A stretch of DNA of 20,209 nucleotides, from positions 1-20,209 of IMG/VR virus record IMGVR_UViG_3300022745_000161; one strand, written 5' to 3'. Below, piece after piece: positions 1 to 7,163 of this stretch (its first letter is position 1; each line of letters begins with the position of its first letter). The DNA is from a virus. Both the position numbers and the translations under genes were made by a program. The notes below the pieces were generated by a model, which was not told the origin of the DNA, did no database searches, and worked only from the letters and a program-made list of their open reading frames with translations.

Positions 1-343
1 CATTGCCGGTGGGGTTCAGTGCAACGTCCCTGGCGCCGACGCGCAGTGCAGCGCGAGACATCGGGATGCCGATACCCATTCCAATGCTGCGCCCGGCTGC
101 CCGCAGCGCACCGCGATCGGTCTGCAGGAATACATTGGCTCCGGCGGCGATGCTGACGCTGCGCCCAGCGAGTCTGAGTACGGCGCGATCAACATCGATC
201 ACAACATCGTTAGACAGCGACAGGCCAATCGAACGTCCAGCGATAACGATGCGTGCCTGGGTCGTGGTTATGAAGCGGCCCAGCGCGATGGCGATGTCGC
301 GCGGCAGGATCCTGATTGCCGTGCGCTCCACCGGCAGCGTGAG
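1..343 (-). repeat. GR-repeat block in the partial fibre-like gene (at least 5 units)
   Basis: Residues 126-239 of the partial protein contain successive units such as VERTAIRILPRDI, ARIVIAGRSIGL, VDRAVLRLAGRSVSI, TDRGALRAAGRSIGM and MSRAALRVGARDVAL. Spacing is about 20-25 residues. The block continues past the left edge. Units are diverged in sequence, so this is a protein-level repeat rather than a recent DNA duplication. Confidence 0.8.
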
Positions 344-718
344 GTCGACTCCACTGACGTCGAAGCGGATATCGACGCGCTCGTTGGTCGAGTCGTCGGA
401 GCCGGTAATCGTGATGCCAGCCCCGTGGATGAAGTTCGCCTTGTGGCGCGTGCCCACGAAGACGCCATCGACGTACCAGTCGGTCGGCACCTCGGCCTCG
501 AGTGTCTGCACGCGCAACGTGAGAGCTGCGAGATCCTTGCGCAGCTGGTCGATCTGAGACTGCAGGCCAGAGGTGTCGAACTTCGTGTTGATCGACTGCA
601 GAGCAGTGACGGCCGCCTCGATTGCCTCGATGCGCTGGCGGATATTGCTAACGGCTTGGGTCGTGTCCCTCGTCGCCGGCGGCCGCGGATCGGTGATAGC
701 TGGTTTGCCGAAAGCCAT
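1..718 (-). CDS. Partial tail-fibre-like structural protein with coiled coil and GR repeats
   Basis: This reading frame starts with ATG at 718 and stays open for 239 codons to the left edge, so the C-terminus is missing. Its start overlaps the stop of the nozzle-like gene by one base (TGATG). Residues about 20-77 form a heptad-like coiled coil. Residues 80-120 (WYVDGVFVGTRHKANF, then GAGITITGSDDS) match a segment I associate with phage tail-fibre and appendage proteins. From residue 126 the protein consists of at least five repeats of the type V-x-R-x-x-(V/I/L)-x-x-x-G-R-x-(I/V), the same repeat found in the 742-aa protein. A trimeric fibre or appendage protein following the nozzle is the natural reading. 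Fibre identity is inferred from layout and motif style; the repeat is seen directly. Confidence 0.8.
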   Translation of the reverse strand, partial: MAFGKPAITDPRPPATRDTTQAVSNIRQRIEAIEAAVTALQSINTKFDTSGLQSQIDQLRKDLAALTLRVQTLEAEVPTDWYVDGVFVGTRHKANFIHGAGITITGSDDSTNERVDIRFDVSGVDLTLPVERTAIRILPRDIAIALGRFITTTQARIVIAGRSIGLSLSNDVVIDVDRAVLRLAGRSVSIAAGANVFLQTDRGALRAAGRSIGMGIGIPMSRAALRVGARDVALNPTGN

Positions 719-3144
719 CAGCGGATCTCATCGGCGCCCTCGACGACCTGCACGGTGCGGACCGTGTCGGTGCCGATCAGCAGGATGTTGAAGTCGTCGG
801 CGCCGTCTTCGGCCGGCACATCGGGGAGCGGAAACTCCTCCTGGCTGGTCACTTCCTTGGTGTAGTAGGCCACGCTGCCGTTGGCCTCGACCGTCATCGA
901 GATATCGTCGAAGCTCTTCGCCTGCACGCGGCCGTAGCGGAACGTGATCGGCCGATCGAGCATCGAGAGCTTTGATTCCCACAGGTACGGAAGCTTCGCC
1001 GAGACCGCCGGGCTACCGCCGTCGTAAGAATCGAAGGCATAGATCGTGCGCCCGTCAGGCACGACCTGATCGGTGCGCGGGCTGCCAACATTCGATGGCG
1101 GATCGTTCTCGTCGAGCACGAGGTAGAGCTTGTCGGTCAGCAGGTCCGGGAACATCGCCGTGCAGCTGAAAGCTAGTGATACCTTGCCAAAGCCGTCCTG
1201 CGTGGTTTCGAGGATGAACATGCCACGCGTGGAGTCGGTCTTCTGATACTGCACGAAGATGCGGTTGTCGTGCGCGCGGCAGATCATCGACGGTGGGTTG
1301 AACGCCTGCCACTCCTCGCGCGTGAACACGTTCACCGTGATCAAATCAGCGCGGCCAGGACCAGAGATGGCAACCATGCCGTCTGGCGACGCGTAGCACA
1401 CGCCGACGCCGTTCACGTAGCAGATGCTGCGCTTGCTCACGCCGGACTGCGGAAATTCGATCTTGCCCATCGAGTACGCATCGGGCGCGTTGCCGGCAGC
1501 GATGTACGGGAAGCCTTCGGTCACGATCACCACCATGGTGTCCACCGCGCCGATGCCGACGATCTTGCGATCGGTGGCTAGACGGAACTTGACGGGCCAC
1601 GCGTGCGGCTGACCCTGCGCACTCAGATCCAGTACGTTGTCGTGGAAGCCGGCGTAGATGTCGTTCGGCAACGCCAGAATGCCGCGCAGGTTGTGCGGCG
1701 GCAGGTCCCAGCCCTCGCTGGGCAACGTGTCGCCCTGCGCTGCCGTTGAATCCGGTATCGAGTCGACGTAGTCGGCCTGCGCGAGCGGGATCTCGACCAA
1801 GAGGTGGAAGGCGGTCGATGTGGCGCCGGTGACCGCGCGGTAGATGCGCTTGGCCACGACGTGATAGTCGAAGCCCGACGGCGGGCTGGTGTCGGTGGTC
1901 ACCGTGACGATGGTGGACGGATCGCGCGAGATCGTGACTGAAGCCGGGCTCGGACCGCTCTCTGAGAACGTGCCGTCGCCATTGTCGGCGACGAATGTGT
2001 ACACGTAGCTCGTGGTGGAGTCGTTGCTCGTGTCGTCGGGGATGTTCTGGCCGTTGAACTGGATGTTGTCGAAGTCGACCTTGCAACCGCCCAGGCCCGG
2101 ATCGTTGTTGCTGCCGAAGCCGATGAAGCCGCCGCTCGATGGCACGTCACTTGCCGTCGTGGTGGCATACACCACAGAGCCGTCCAGTTTGGAGATGGCG
2201 GCTGTGATGTGGCACAGGCCAGACTGCACGCGCGTGACGTCGATCTGCACCTGATGCCAAGTGCCAACCGGCGGCAAAGCACTGAGGCCCTGCACCGCGT
2301 ATTGAATGGTGCCGTGCAGGTCGTCCCAGGCGTCAGTGGTACCGATGACGAGCGCCGGCAGCGAAGAGCCGAACGCCATGCACACGATGATCCCCGAGCC
2401 CGCCACGCTGCTGTACAGGCGGCAGGTCCAGTTGTAGAGACCGGAAGTCGCAGGCGTGTCGCACTTGAATTGGAAGCGCAGTTGCGTACTCAGAGCGCCG
2501 CCGGCGCCGGTGTCGCGATACGCGAAAGCGTTGGCAAGCGATTCACGGGCGTGCGTTTGCAGGCACGGTGCCGGGTTGCCATCTGTCGAGATGATCTCGG
2601 CGTGGCGCAGCGTGATGCCGTTATTGAAGTCACTCGACAGTGTCCACACGCTGGCGTCGTCGAAGCCATCGGTGAAGGTGACCGAGGTCGAGCCGCCTGC
2701 GCCGACCGCGTCAAGCACCGGCGGGTTGTCAGGGTTGATGACGCCGAGCGGACGCGTGGTGATCGGGAGGCATCCAGATCCGTCGGTGGCCATGGCCTTG
2801 TTGGTCCAACGCGGCACATCGAGGCCGGTCAGATACACGCGCGCCGTTGTGTCCCCTGCAAGCGTGGATGCCGCAACGTCGACTTCGACCGCACCCGAGG
2901 CGAGCTCGGCGTCGGTCCAGTGCAGCCAGTAGATGAGAAGCGCGTCGGCAGGGTCGTGCAGCGGGTAGATGGTGTTGATCACCCCGCTCTTGCACAGGTG
3001 CTCGATCAGCTGGAAATTCTTCCAGGCTTCGAGGTTGCCCGACAACAGGCGGCAGTTGACCGCGCGCTGCGCGTAGCCCTCCGGCAGAAGCTCAGAGGCT
3101 ACGCGAGGTAGTTCTCCCCGGAAGCGTTCGACTGAGACTCGCAT
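718..3144 (-). CDS. Tail nozzle / tubular protein B-like, with inserted LamG-like domain
   Basis: This 808-aa protein is likely the distal tail tube or nozzle of a short tail, comparable in role to T7 gp12 or P22 gp10. The opening stretch (RFRGELPRVASELLPEGYAQ, then AVNCRLLSGNLEAW) is typical of podovirus nozzle proteins. From about 480 to 700 it has a beta-propeller-like run including DNVLDLSAQGQPHAWP, RKIVGIGAVDTMVVIVTEG and GVGVCYASPDGMVAISG. Residues about 155-365 look like an inserted concanavalin A/LamG-type domain (FTDGFDDASVWTLSSDF ... WHQVQIDVTR ... VDFDNIQFNGQ), followed by a fibronectin-like stretch at about 375-470. The start is an ATG six bases after the stop of the 220-aa gene. 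The stop overlaps the next gene's ATG. The nozzle call is fairly confident by motif and order; the insert's sugar binding is inference. Confidence 0.8.
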   Translation of the reverse strand: MRVSVERFRGELPRVASELLPEGYAQRAVNCRLLSGNLEAWKNFQLIEHLCKSGVINTIYPLHDPADALLIYWLHWTDAELASGAVEVDVAASTLAGDTTARVYLTGLDVPRWTNKAMATDGSGCLPITTRPLGVINPDNPPVLDAVGAGGSTSVTFTDGFDDASVWTLSSDFNNGITLRHAEIISTDGNPAPCLQTHARESLANAFAYRDTGAGGALSTQLRFQFKCDTPATSGLYNWTCRLYSSVAGSGIIVCMAFGSSLPALVIGTTDAWDDLHGTIQYAVQGLSALPPVGTWHQVQIDVTRVQSGLCHITAAISKLDGSVVYATTTASDVPSSGGFIGFGSNNDPGLGGCKVDFDNIQFNGQNIPDDTSNDSTTSYVYTFVADNGDGTFSESGPSPASVTISRDPSTIVTVTTDTSPPSGFDYHVVAKRIYRAVTGATSTAFHLLVEIPLAQADYVDSIPDSTAAQGDTLPSEGWDLPPHNLRGILALPNDIYAGFHDNVLDLSAQGQPHAWPVKFRLATDRKIVGIGAVDTMVVIVTEGFPYIAAGNAPDAYSMGKIEFPQSGVSKRSICYVNGVGVCYASPDGMVAISGPGRADLITVNVFTREEWQAFNPPSMICRAHDNRIFVQYQKTDSTRGMFILETTQDGFGKVSLAFSCTAMFPDLLTDKLYLVLDENDPPSNVGSPRTDQVVPDGRTIYAFDSYDGGSPAVSAKLPYLWESKLSMLDRPITFRYGRVQAKSFDDISMTVEANGSVAYYTKEVTSQEEFPLPDVPAEDGADDFNILLIGTDTVRTVQVVEGADEIR

Positions 3145-3150
3145 TCACGC

Positions 3151-3813
3151 CTACGGACCAGGGAAGAGCCTGACGACAGACAGGAACGTGTACTCGACGC
3201 CGCCCACCACGAAGATCGCAGTGCCCCATGAACCGTTGGTCCTCTGCACGCTGATCTGATCGCCAGCGTTGAGCTGAACGTGGCCGGCTATGAGTTTGAG
3301 TTGCGTGTCGGAGCTTGGGCCCAGCGTGACTGAATCGCGGCCGATCTGGTTTGTGCCGTTGACGATGATCGAGACATCGGCTGAGGCGCTCCCCTCAGAG
3401 CCAGATTGCAGGTTCAGGCCGGCTTCGATGGCGAATATGTAGCCGTCACTTCCGGCCGGGACCGTGTACACGCCAAGCGCGGTGTCCATGTTGCCGTCGG
3501 ACCAATCGCCCTGGCCGCTCACCTTGTTGAAGATGACCGTGGTTCCGGACTGCTGGTCGTCGGTCAGGGAAGCGCGCGCGCCCACGGCAGCAGGAAGGCC
3601 ACCGCTACCACCGCTTCCACCCGATGCTGTCGACTCGACGTTCACCGTGCCGGTGGTGGCGTCGTAGGTGAGAGCGAAGTCGTTGTTGAAGCTGACGTTC
3701 TGCGGGTTTGGCGGCCCGACGTCGACCTCGTTTTCCTGGAACTGGATGCCGGTCGGGAACGGCGCCCCGGTCATCGGGGTCGGAACCTTCGGCGTGAGTC
3801 CGAACGCTGACAT
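3151..3813 (-). CDS. Virion protein with C-terminal TNF/C1q-like jelly roll
   Basis: The 220-aa protein has a short N-terminal segment (GIQFQENEVDVG, then NVSFNNDFALTYDATTGTVNV) that resembles the fibre-type segment in the left-edge protein. A Gly/Ser linker follows at about residues 64-72. The C-terminal half (about 75-218) looks like a C1q/TNF-type jelly roll: GVYTVPAGSDGYIFAIEAGL, an alternating beta stretch with SIIVNGTNQIG, then VQLNAGDQISVQRTNGS and YTFLSVVRLF. In phages such domains often trimerise and sit on tail or head appendages. The gene lies between the head-tail adaptor candidates and the nozzle gene, three bases after the previous stop. The fold call comes from motif pattern only. 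Confidence 0.72.
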   Translation of the reverse strand: MSAFGLTPKVPTPMTGAPFPTGIQFQENEVDVGPPNPQNVSFNNDFALTYDATTGTVNVESTASGGSGGSGGLPAAVGARASLTDDQQSGTTVIFNKVSGQGDWSDGNMDTALGVYTVPAGSDGYIFAIEAGLNLQSGSEGSASADVSIIVNGTNQIGRDSVTLGPSSDTQLKLIAGHVQLNAGDQISVQRTNGSWGTAIFVVGGVEYTFLSVVRLFPGP

Positions 3814-3816
3814 GGT

Positions 3817-4458
3817 CTACCCCACGATCCACGGCAGGCGGCGGATCAGCACCGTGCCGGATTGGAAGCCGCGCGCAACGTCGGCCTTGGCGTTGTTCAC
3901 CGAGGCCTTGAAGATCGACTCTTCGACCTTGGCAATCACGGGATCCTTCCAGGGCTCTGGCAGCATCAGCAGATGCGCGAGCGCGCCGGCCTCGAAGGCG
4001 CGCCAGTGCTTGGCCACCACCTTGTCTGGGATCTGAGTCGTGCTGCGCGTGGGCTGCACGGCCAGCTCGAGCACGACACCGTAGGTCTTGTCGGGCGTCG
4101 GATAGAACGTGATGTCCGACTCCGGGATGTACGCGTACGTGCGCGGCTGCGTGAACGGCGTGTTGCCGTCGAACGAATGCGGGTCCGAGGGCTTCATCGG
4201 AATCTCGGTGATGCGGCCGGTCGACAGCGTCACCATGAGCTTGCCCACTGGCACGTCGATGATCTCGAGGAACGGGTCGCTACCCAGGCTGTAGTCGGCG
4301 GTGTCGGCGACGAGCGTCGCTTCGAGGGTGTCGCGCGCCCAGCGGGTCTGACCACACCAGTCGCGCACGGCTGCCACGTAGGCGTCGCGGACTACCAGCA
4401 TGGGCGCCTTGGGCACGCGCTGCTGCACGCGGGCGATGAGGTCGATGACGTCAGCCAT
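3817..4458 (-). CDS. Head-tail junction protein, possibly tubular protein A-like
   Basis: The start is taken as ATG at 4458, giving 213 aa, because it overlaps the preceding stop (TAATG). The longer in-frame extension upstream is basic, low in hydrophobics, and is a shadow of the previous gene. The protein begins MADVIDLIARVQQRVPKAP, with helices followed by beta-rich segments (ADTADYSLGSDPFLEIIDV, YAYIPESDITFYPTPD). Its C-terminal helical half (HWRAFEAGALAHLLMLPEPW ... KVEESIFKASVNNAKADVA) recalls podovirus tubular A / gp11-type proteins. Its place between the adaptor and nozzle genes supports a role in the tail junction or stem. Exact family assignment is tentative. Confidence 0.68.
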   Translation of the reverse strand: MADVIDLIARVQQRVPKAPMLVVRDAYVAAVRDWCGQTRWARDTLEATLVADTADYSLGSDPFLEIIDVPVGKLMVTLSTGRITEIPMKPSDPHSFDGNTPFTQPRTYAYIPESDITFYPTPDKTYGVVLELAVQPTRSTTQIPDKVVAKHWRAFEAGALAHLLMLPEPWKDPVIAKVEESIFKASVNNAKADVARGFQSGTVLIRRLPWIVG

Positions 4459-5105
4459 TACGACTGCCCCTGCTCGACCTGCTTGAGGTCCGGCGCGTTC
4501 AGCTTGATGGTGGCGGTCTTGCCCGTGACCATCGCGATCATCGCCTGCAGCGCGGCGGCGCTCTTTTGCAGATCCTGGCGCCGGCTGTTCTTGGCGTAGG
4601 CAAAGTGCAGGATGCCGTTGTAGAGCGCCGGCTCGTAGCTGTCCGGAAGACCGATGTTGTCGGCCGAGCTCGCGAGCACCGGGCACATCGCTCCGTAGAC
4701 ACCGGTGAGCGATCCAGTGCCGTCATTGGGCGGGTAGACCTGGAAGCGCATCGGCTGGCGCTGGTCGGCCATCCACTCGTAGGCATCCGCGCGCGGCGTT
4801 TCCGCGGCCCAGTCGGTGGCCCACGAGTTCATCGACTCGAAGCCGACCTGCTTCACGACACGCTTGCTCACCGTGTTGCGGTACAGGTTGATGACCGACA
4901 GTCCATCCGAGGGCAGCACCTGATCGACACCGGCCACGAGCGGGATGGCGGCGATCTTCGTGTACGCGTCGGCCTTGAGCTGAACGACCGCGCGCTGGGC
5001 GGCATTCAGGTAGTCGAGCAGTTCCGCGGCGCTCCAGGCGACGTGCGCCGGATCGAGCAGCGTTGAGGCCGCTCGATTGATGGGGACCGACGCCGCGATC
5101 GTCAT
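4458..5105 (-). CDS. Head-tail adaptor (gp4-like, DUF6682-type)
   Basis: The 215-aa protein opens with a segment common to phage adaptor proteins: AASTLLDPAHVAWSAAELLD followed by YLNAAQRAVVQLKADAY. It then shows a beta segment (IPLVAGVDQVLPSDGLSVIN) and ends in a long helix (RRQDLQKSAAALQAMIAMVT). The pattern of DxxxxxWxxxELLxYLNxAQ with KPDA-like residues is the one I know from DUF6682-type adaptors that bind beneath the portal. It starts with ATG three bases after the stop of the 224-aa gene and overlaps the next start by one base, so translation is probably coupled. Family recall is from memory. Confidence 0.72.
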   Translation of the reverse strand: MTIAASVPINRAASTLLDPAHVAWSAAELLDYLNAAQRAVVQLKADAYTKIAAIPLVAGVDQVLPSDGLSVINLYRNTVSKRVVKQVGFESMNSWATDWAAETPRADAYEWMADQRQPMRFQVYPPNDGTGSLTGVYGAMCPVLASSADNIGLPDSYEPALYNGILHFAYAKNSRRQDLQKSAAALQAMIAMVTGKTATIKLNAPDLKQVEQGQS

Positions 5106-5108
5106 GGG

Positions 5109-5783
5109 TTAGCTGATGCCCTTGCCGCCCCGGCGCGACGCACGCGACTCCGCGAGCTCTTGCTTTTCCTGCGCTGCCAGCTCGGCAGCCGACAGCTGCG
5201 TCAGCTGAGCATCGCGCAACGCCGCCGCGCGCGCGGCCAGGGTCGCTGCTTCGTCGCCCGAGATCACGCCGCCGGCTACGACCTGCGCGCCGGGCGGAAG
5301 AGCGAGCGGATCGAAGCCGACCTGCGCTGGCGCGCCGGCTGCGAGGTTGCCGCCCATCTCTGCCGAAGCGGAGGCCGCCAGCTGCGCGCGGCGCGCTTCT
5401 TCGGCACGCGTTGCCTTGATGTGCGCGACCGCGTTGGCGCGCACGGTTTCTTCGTCGGCGCGGCCGTCGAGCACGACACCGTAGTCCTCCTCCATGAACT
5501 GGAGGATTTCTTCCTTGGTCGCCGTGCGCATGTTGAAGGGCTCCAGGCCGAGGACATCGCGGCGCGGCGAAAACCCCGCAAGATAGGCGAGGCGTTCCTC
5601 GATCGTGGCGTTCGGCTTGCCGTGATACGGCCGGATGTTCGGTTGCGCCAGGATGCGAGACGTGGCCGGCACCAGCACGCCGTCGTCGCGGATCGCGAGC
5701 GCATTGGCGACAGCGGGCTTGAGGTGGCGCGTGGCGCGCTGTCCGCCGGCAGCGATGGTGGGAAGCGGGATGCGGGCTGTCAT
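5109..5783 (-). CDS. Unknown structural-region protein, Ala-rich C-terminus
   Basis: I do not recognise the family. The start is placed at ATG 5783 (224 aa, beginning MTARIPLPTIAAGGQ) because a clear AGGAG sits five bases upstream. An in-frame ATG at 5843 would add 20 residues and has a weaker GAGG before it. The middle contains an acidic helical stretch (EEILQFMEEDYGVVLDGRAD, then EETVRANAVAHIK). The last third is Ala/Gln/Glu-rich and ends in a basic tail (ASRRGGKGIS). Position between the capsid genes and the adaptor suggests a virion or head-completion protein, which is inference only. Confidence 0.78.
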   Translation of the reverse strand: MTARIPLPTIAAGGQRATRHLKPAVANALAIRDDGVLVPATSRILAQPNIRPYHGKPNATIEERLAYLAGFSPRRDVLGLEPFNMRTATKEEILQFMEEDYGVVLDGRADEETVRANAVAHIKATRAEEARRAQLAASASAEMGGNLAAGAPAQVGFDPLALPPGAQVVAGGVISGDEAATLAARAAALRDAQLTQLSAAELAAQEKQELAESRASRRGGKGIS

Positions 5784-5788
5784 TGGAT

Positions 5789-5793
5789 CTCCT
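5789..5793 (-). promoter_or_regulatory. Shine-Dalgarno AGGAG that decides the start of the 224-aa gene
   Basis: On the minus strand AGGAG precedes ATG 5783 by five bases. It is stronger than the GAGG before the upstream in-frame ATG at 5843. Confidence 0.6.
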
Positions 5794-5868
5794 GCGATCT
5801 GCGGCCTGGGCATGGGAAGGATGGACTTGGCTACCGACCGCATCGCTTGACCTCAGCTTGGTTGAAGG

Positions 5869-5895
5869 CCCGCCGGGCCGACATCACCCGGCGGG
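5869..5895 (-). terminator. Perfect 9-bp stem-loop after the 70-aa gene
   Basis: Bases 5869-5877 (CCCGCCGGG) are perfectly complementary to 5887-5895 (CCCGGCGGG), with a nine-base loop. It begins ten bases past the stop of the 70-aa gene in the transcription direction. No U run follows, so it is not a canonical intrinsic terminator. A partial attenuator or 3'-end protecting hairpin is possible. It lies in the gap of about 120 bases at 5784-5905, which otherwise shows nothing recognisable. Confidence 0.45.
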
Positions 5896-5905
5896 AACCT
5901 GGGAC

Positions 5906-6118
5906 TCAGGCGTTCGGCGTGCCGCTGCCGAAGCTGCCCTTGTGCGCAGGACCACCGCTGCCGGTCGTCGCGCTGCCGCCCGGAACGATGCCCAGGGGCT
6001 TGTCCGGATAGCGTGGCTTGGCCTTGCTGCCGGCGGAAGCCTTGAGAGACTTCATGTTTTCTTCGCCGTCCTTGACCTCGTTGAGGCCCTTGTACTTGTA
6101 GACGCTGGGCGTGCCCAT
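5906..6118 (-). CDS. Small unknown protein following the major capsid gene
   Basis: The 70-aa protein (MGTPSVYKYKGLNEVKDGEE...) is polar and basic, with a Gly/Ser/Pro-rich tail (GGSATTGSGGPAHKGSFGSG). A good AGGAG lies before the ATG. It sits between two stem-loops directly downstream of the capsid gene. Low complexity in the second half suggests disorder. It could be a minor head or decoration protein, but nothing in the sequence proves this. Confidence 0.7.
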   Translation of the reverse strand: MGTPSVYKYKGLNEVKDGEENMKSLKASAGSKAKPRYPDKPLGIVPGGSATTGSGGPAHKGSFGSGTPNA

Positions 6119-6146
6119 GGTCTGCTCCTGATGAGAGTTGCTCAGA

Positions 6147-6173
6147 AGGCCGGAGCTTCTTCAGCACCGGCCT
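6147..6173 (-). terminator. Stem-loop after the major capsid gene
   Basis: AGGCCGG at 6147-6153 pairs with CCGGCCT at 6167-6173. After one A-A mismatch, GCT at 6155-6157 pairs with AGC at 6163-6165 around a TCTTC loop. It starts about ten bases beyond the capsid stop. Only a short, T-poor tail follows, so it is more likely an attenuator or mRNA-stability hairpin than a full terminator. Confidence 0.45.
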
Positions 6174-6182
6174 GCGGCCGCA

Positions 6183-7133
6183 TCACTGCGGCTTGGCGTA
6201 GGCAAGGCCCACGTAGTTCGGCTCGATGACCTTGTAGCCGTACACCATCAGGCCGCGGACGAGGTAACCGAAGTCCGTCGGGTTGGTGATCATCTCGGCC
6301 TCGGTGATCTGAGCCGCGAAGGCGAGCCCCGCGGAGTGGCCGAACATGATCGCCCACGACAGCGCCGGCGACTGCGTCTTCAGCACGTTGCGCGACTGGT
6401 ACACGGTGAAGCGATCGATCATGCCCACCTTGCCGTTGCGCAGGATGGAGACGTTGTCGCCCGAGAGCGACGCGATCTTCAGCGGCGAGCGCTTCAGCTT
6501 GTTGATGTACCAGGGCGGCAGCACCACCCAGCGGCCCTCGTCGGACACGCTCTGCTCGTCGAGCACCTGACCCATGTCGACCAGGAAGTCGACGGCGCCA
6601 CGCACACCGGAGCCCTCATCGGTGGAGATGATGATGGGGGTGGCGAGCACGCCCAGGTTGATGTTGGCCGAGTCGTTGCCTGCCGTTGCGCCCTGGTTGA
6701 CCGCCGCGACCTGCGACGGGATCACTTCGAGCATGTCGGCGTCGGCGGCGATCTTCAGCTTGATCGAGCCGTCCTCGGCGAAGATGTCCGAGAGGTCCAG
6801 GTCGGACTCGCGAACATCTACCGTGTTCAGCACGACGGCGAAGAACTTCGCCTTGTCGATCGACAGGTTGTTGCTGACGCGCGTCGGGCGCTCGTACGTG
6901 AGGGTCATCCCCACCACGTAGTCGTCGACCGTGACGTCGGGCACTCCGCGGATGATCACATTCGAGCCGAAGCCCGCGATCTCACCCTCGTAGTCCGTCG
7001 AGGCGATCTCGCCAAAGACGGTGGTCTTGTAGAACTTTTCGATCAGCTTCCCGGACCAAACCTCCGGGATGAAATTCGACGTACCGGAACCGGGTCCGTA
7101 ATCGGGTACGCCTGATGCGCGAGGAACGCCCAT
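6183..7133 (-). CDS. Major capsid protein (HK97 fold, P22 coat-like style)
   Basis: The 316-aa product builds the icosahedral shell. The N-terminal pattern NFIPEVWSGKLIEKFYKTTV followed by DYEGEIAGFGSNVIIRGVPD and VDDYVVG, then LSIDKAKFFAVVLNTVD, is typical of coat proteins in this class: an IPE(V/I)W segment, a YEGEI segment, and an IDxAKxFAF-like segment. A strong AGGAG lies six bases before the ATG. It directly follows the scaffold gene by 30 bases, the classic scaffold-to-coat order. A stem-loop follows the stop. The identification as coat is confident; the exact subfamily is not. Confidence 0.9.
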   Translation of the reverse strand: MGVPRASGVPDYGPGSGTSNFIPEVWSGKLIEKFYKTTVFGEIASTDYEGEIAGFGSNVIIRGVPDVTVDDYVVGMTLTYERPTRVSNNLSIDKAKFFAVVLNTVDVRESDLDLSDIFAEDGSIKLKIAADADMLEVIPSQVAAVNQGATAGNDSANINLGVLATPIIISTDEGSGVRGAVDFLVDMGQVLDEQSVSDEGRWVVLPPWYINKLKRSPLKIASLSGDNVSILRNGKVGMIDRFTVYQSRNVLKTQSPALSWAIMFGHSAGLAFAAQITEAEMITNPTDFGYLVRGLMVYGYKVIEPNYVGLAYAKPQ

Positions 7134-7163
7134 GGGGTTCTCCTATGTTGGGGCGTTGAGCTC

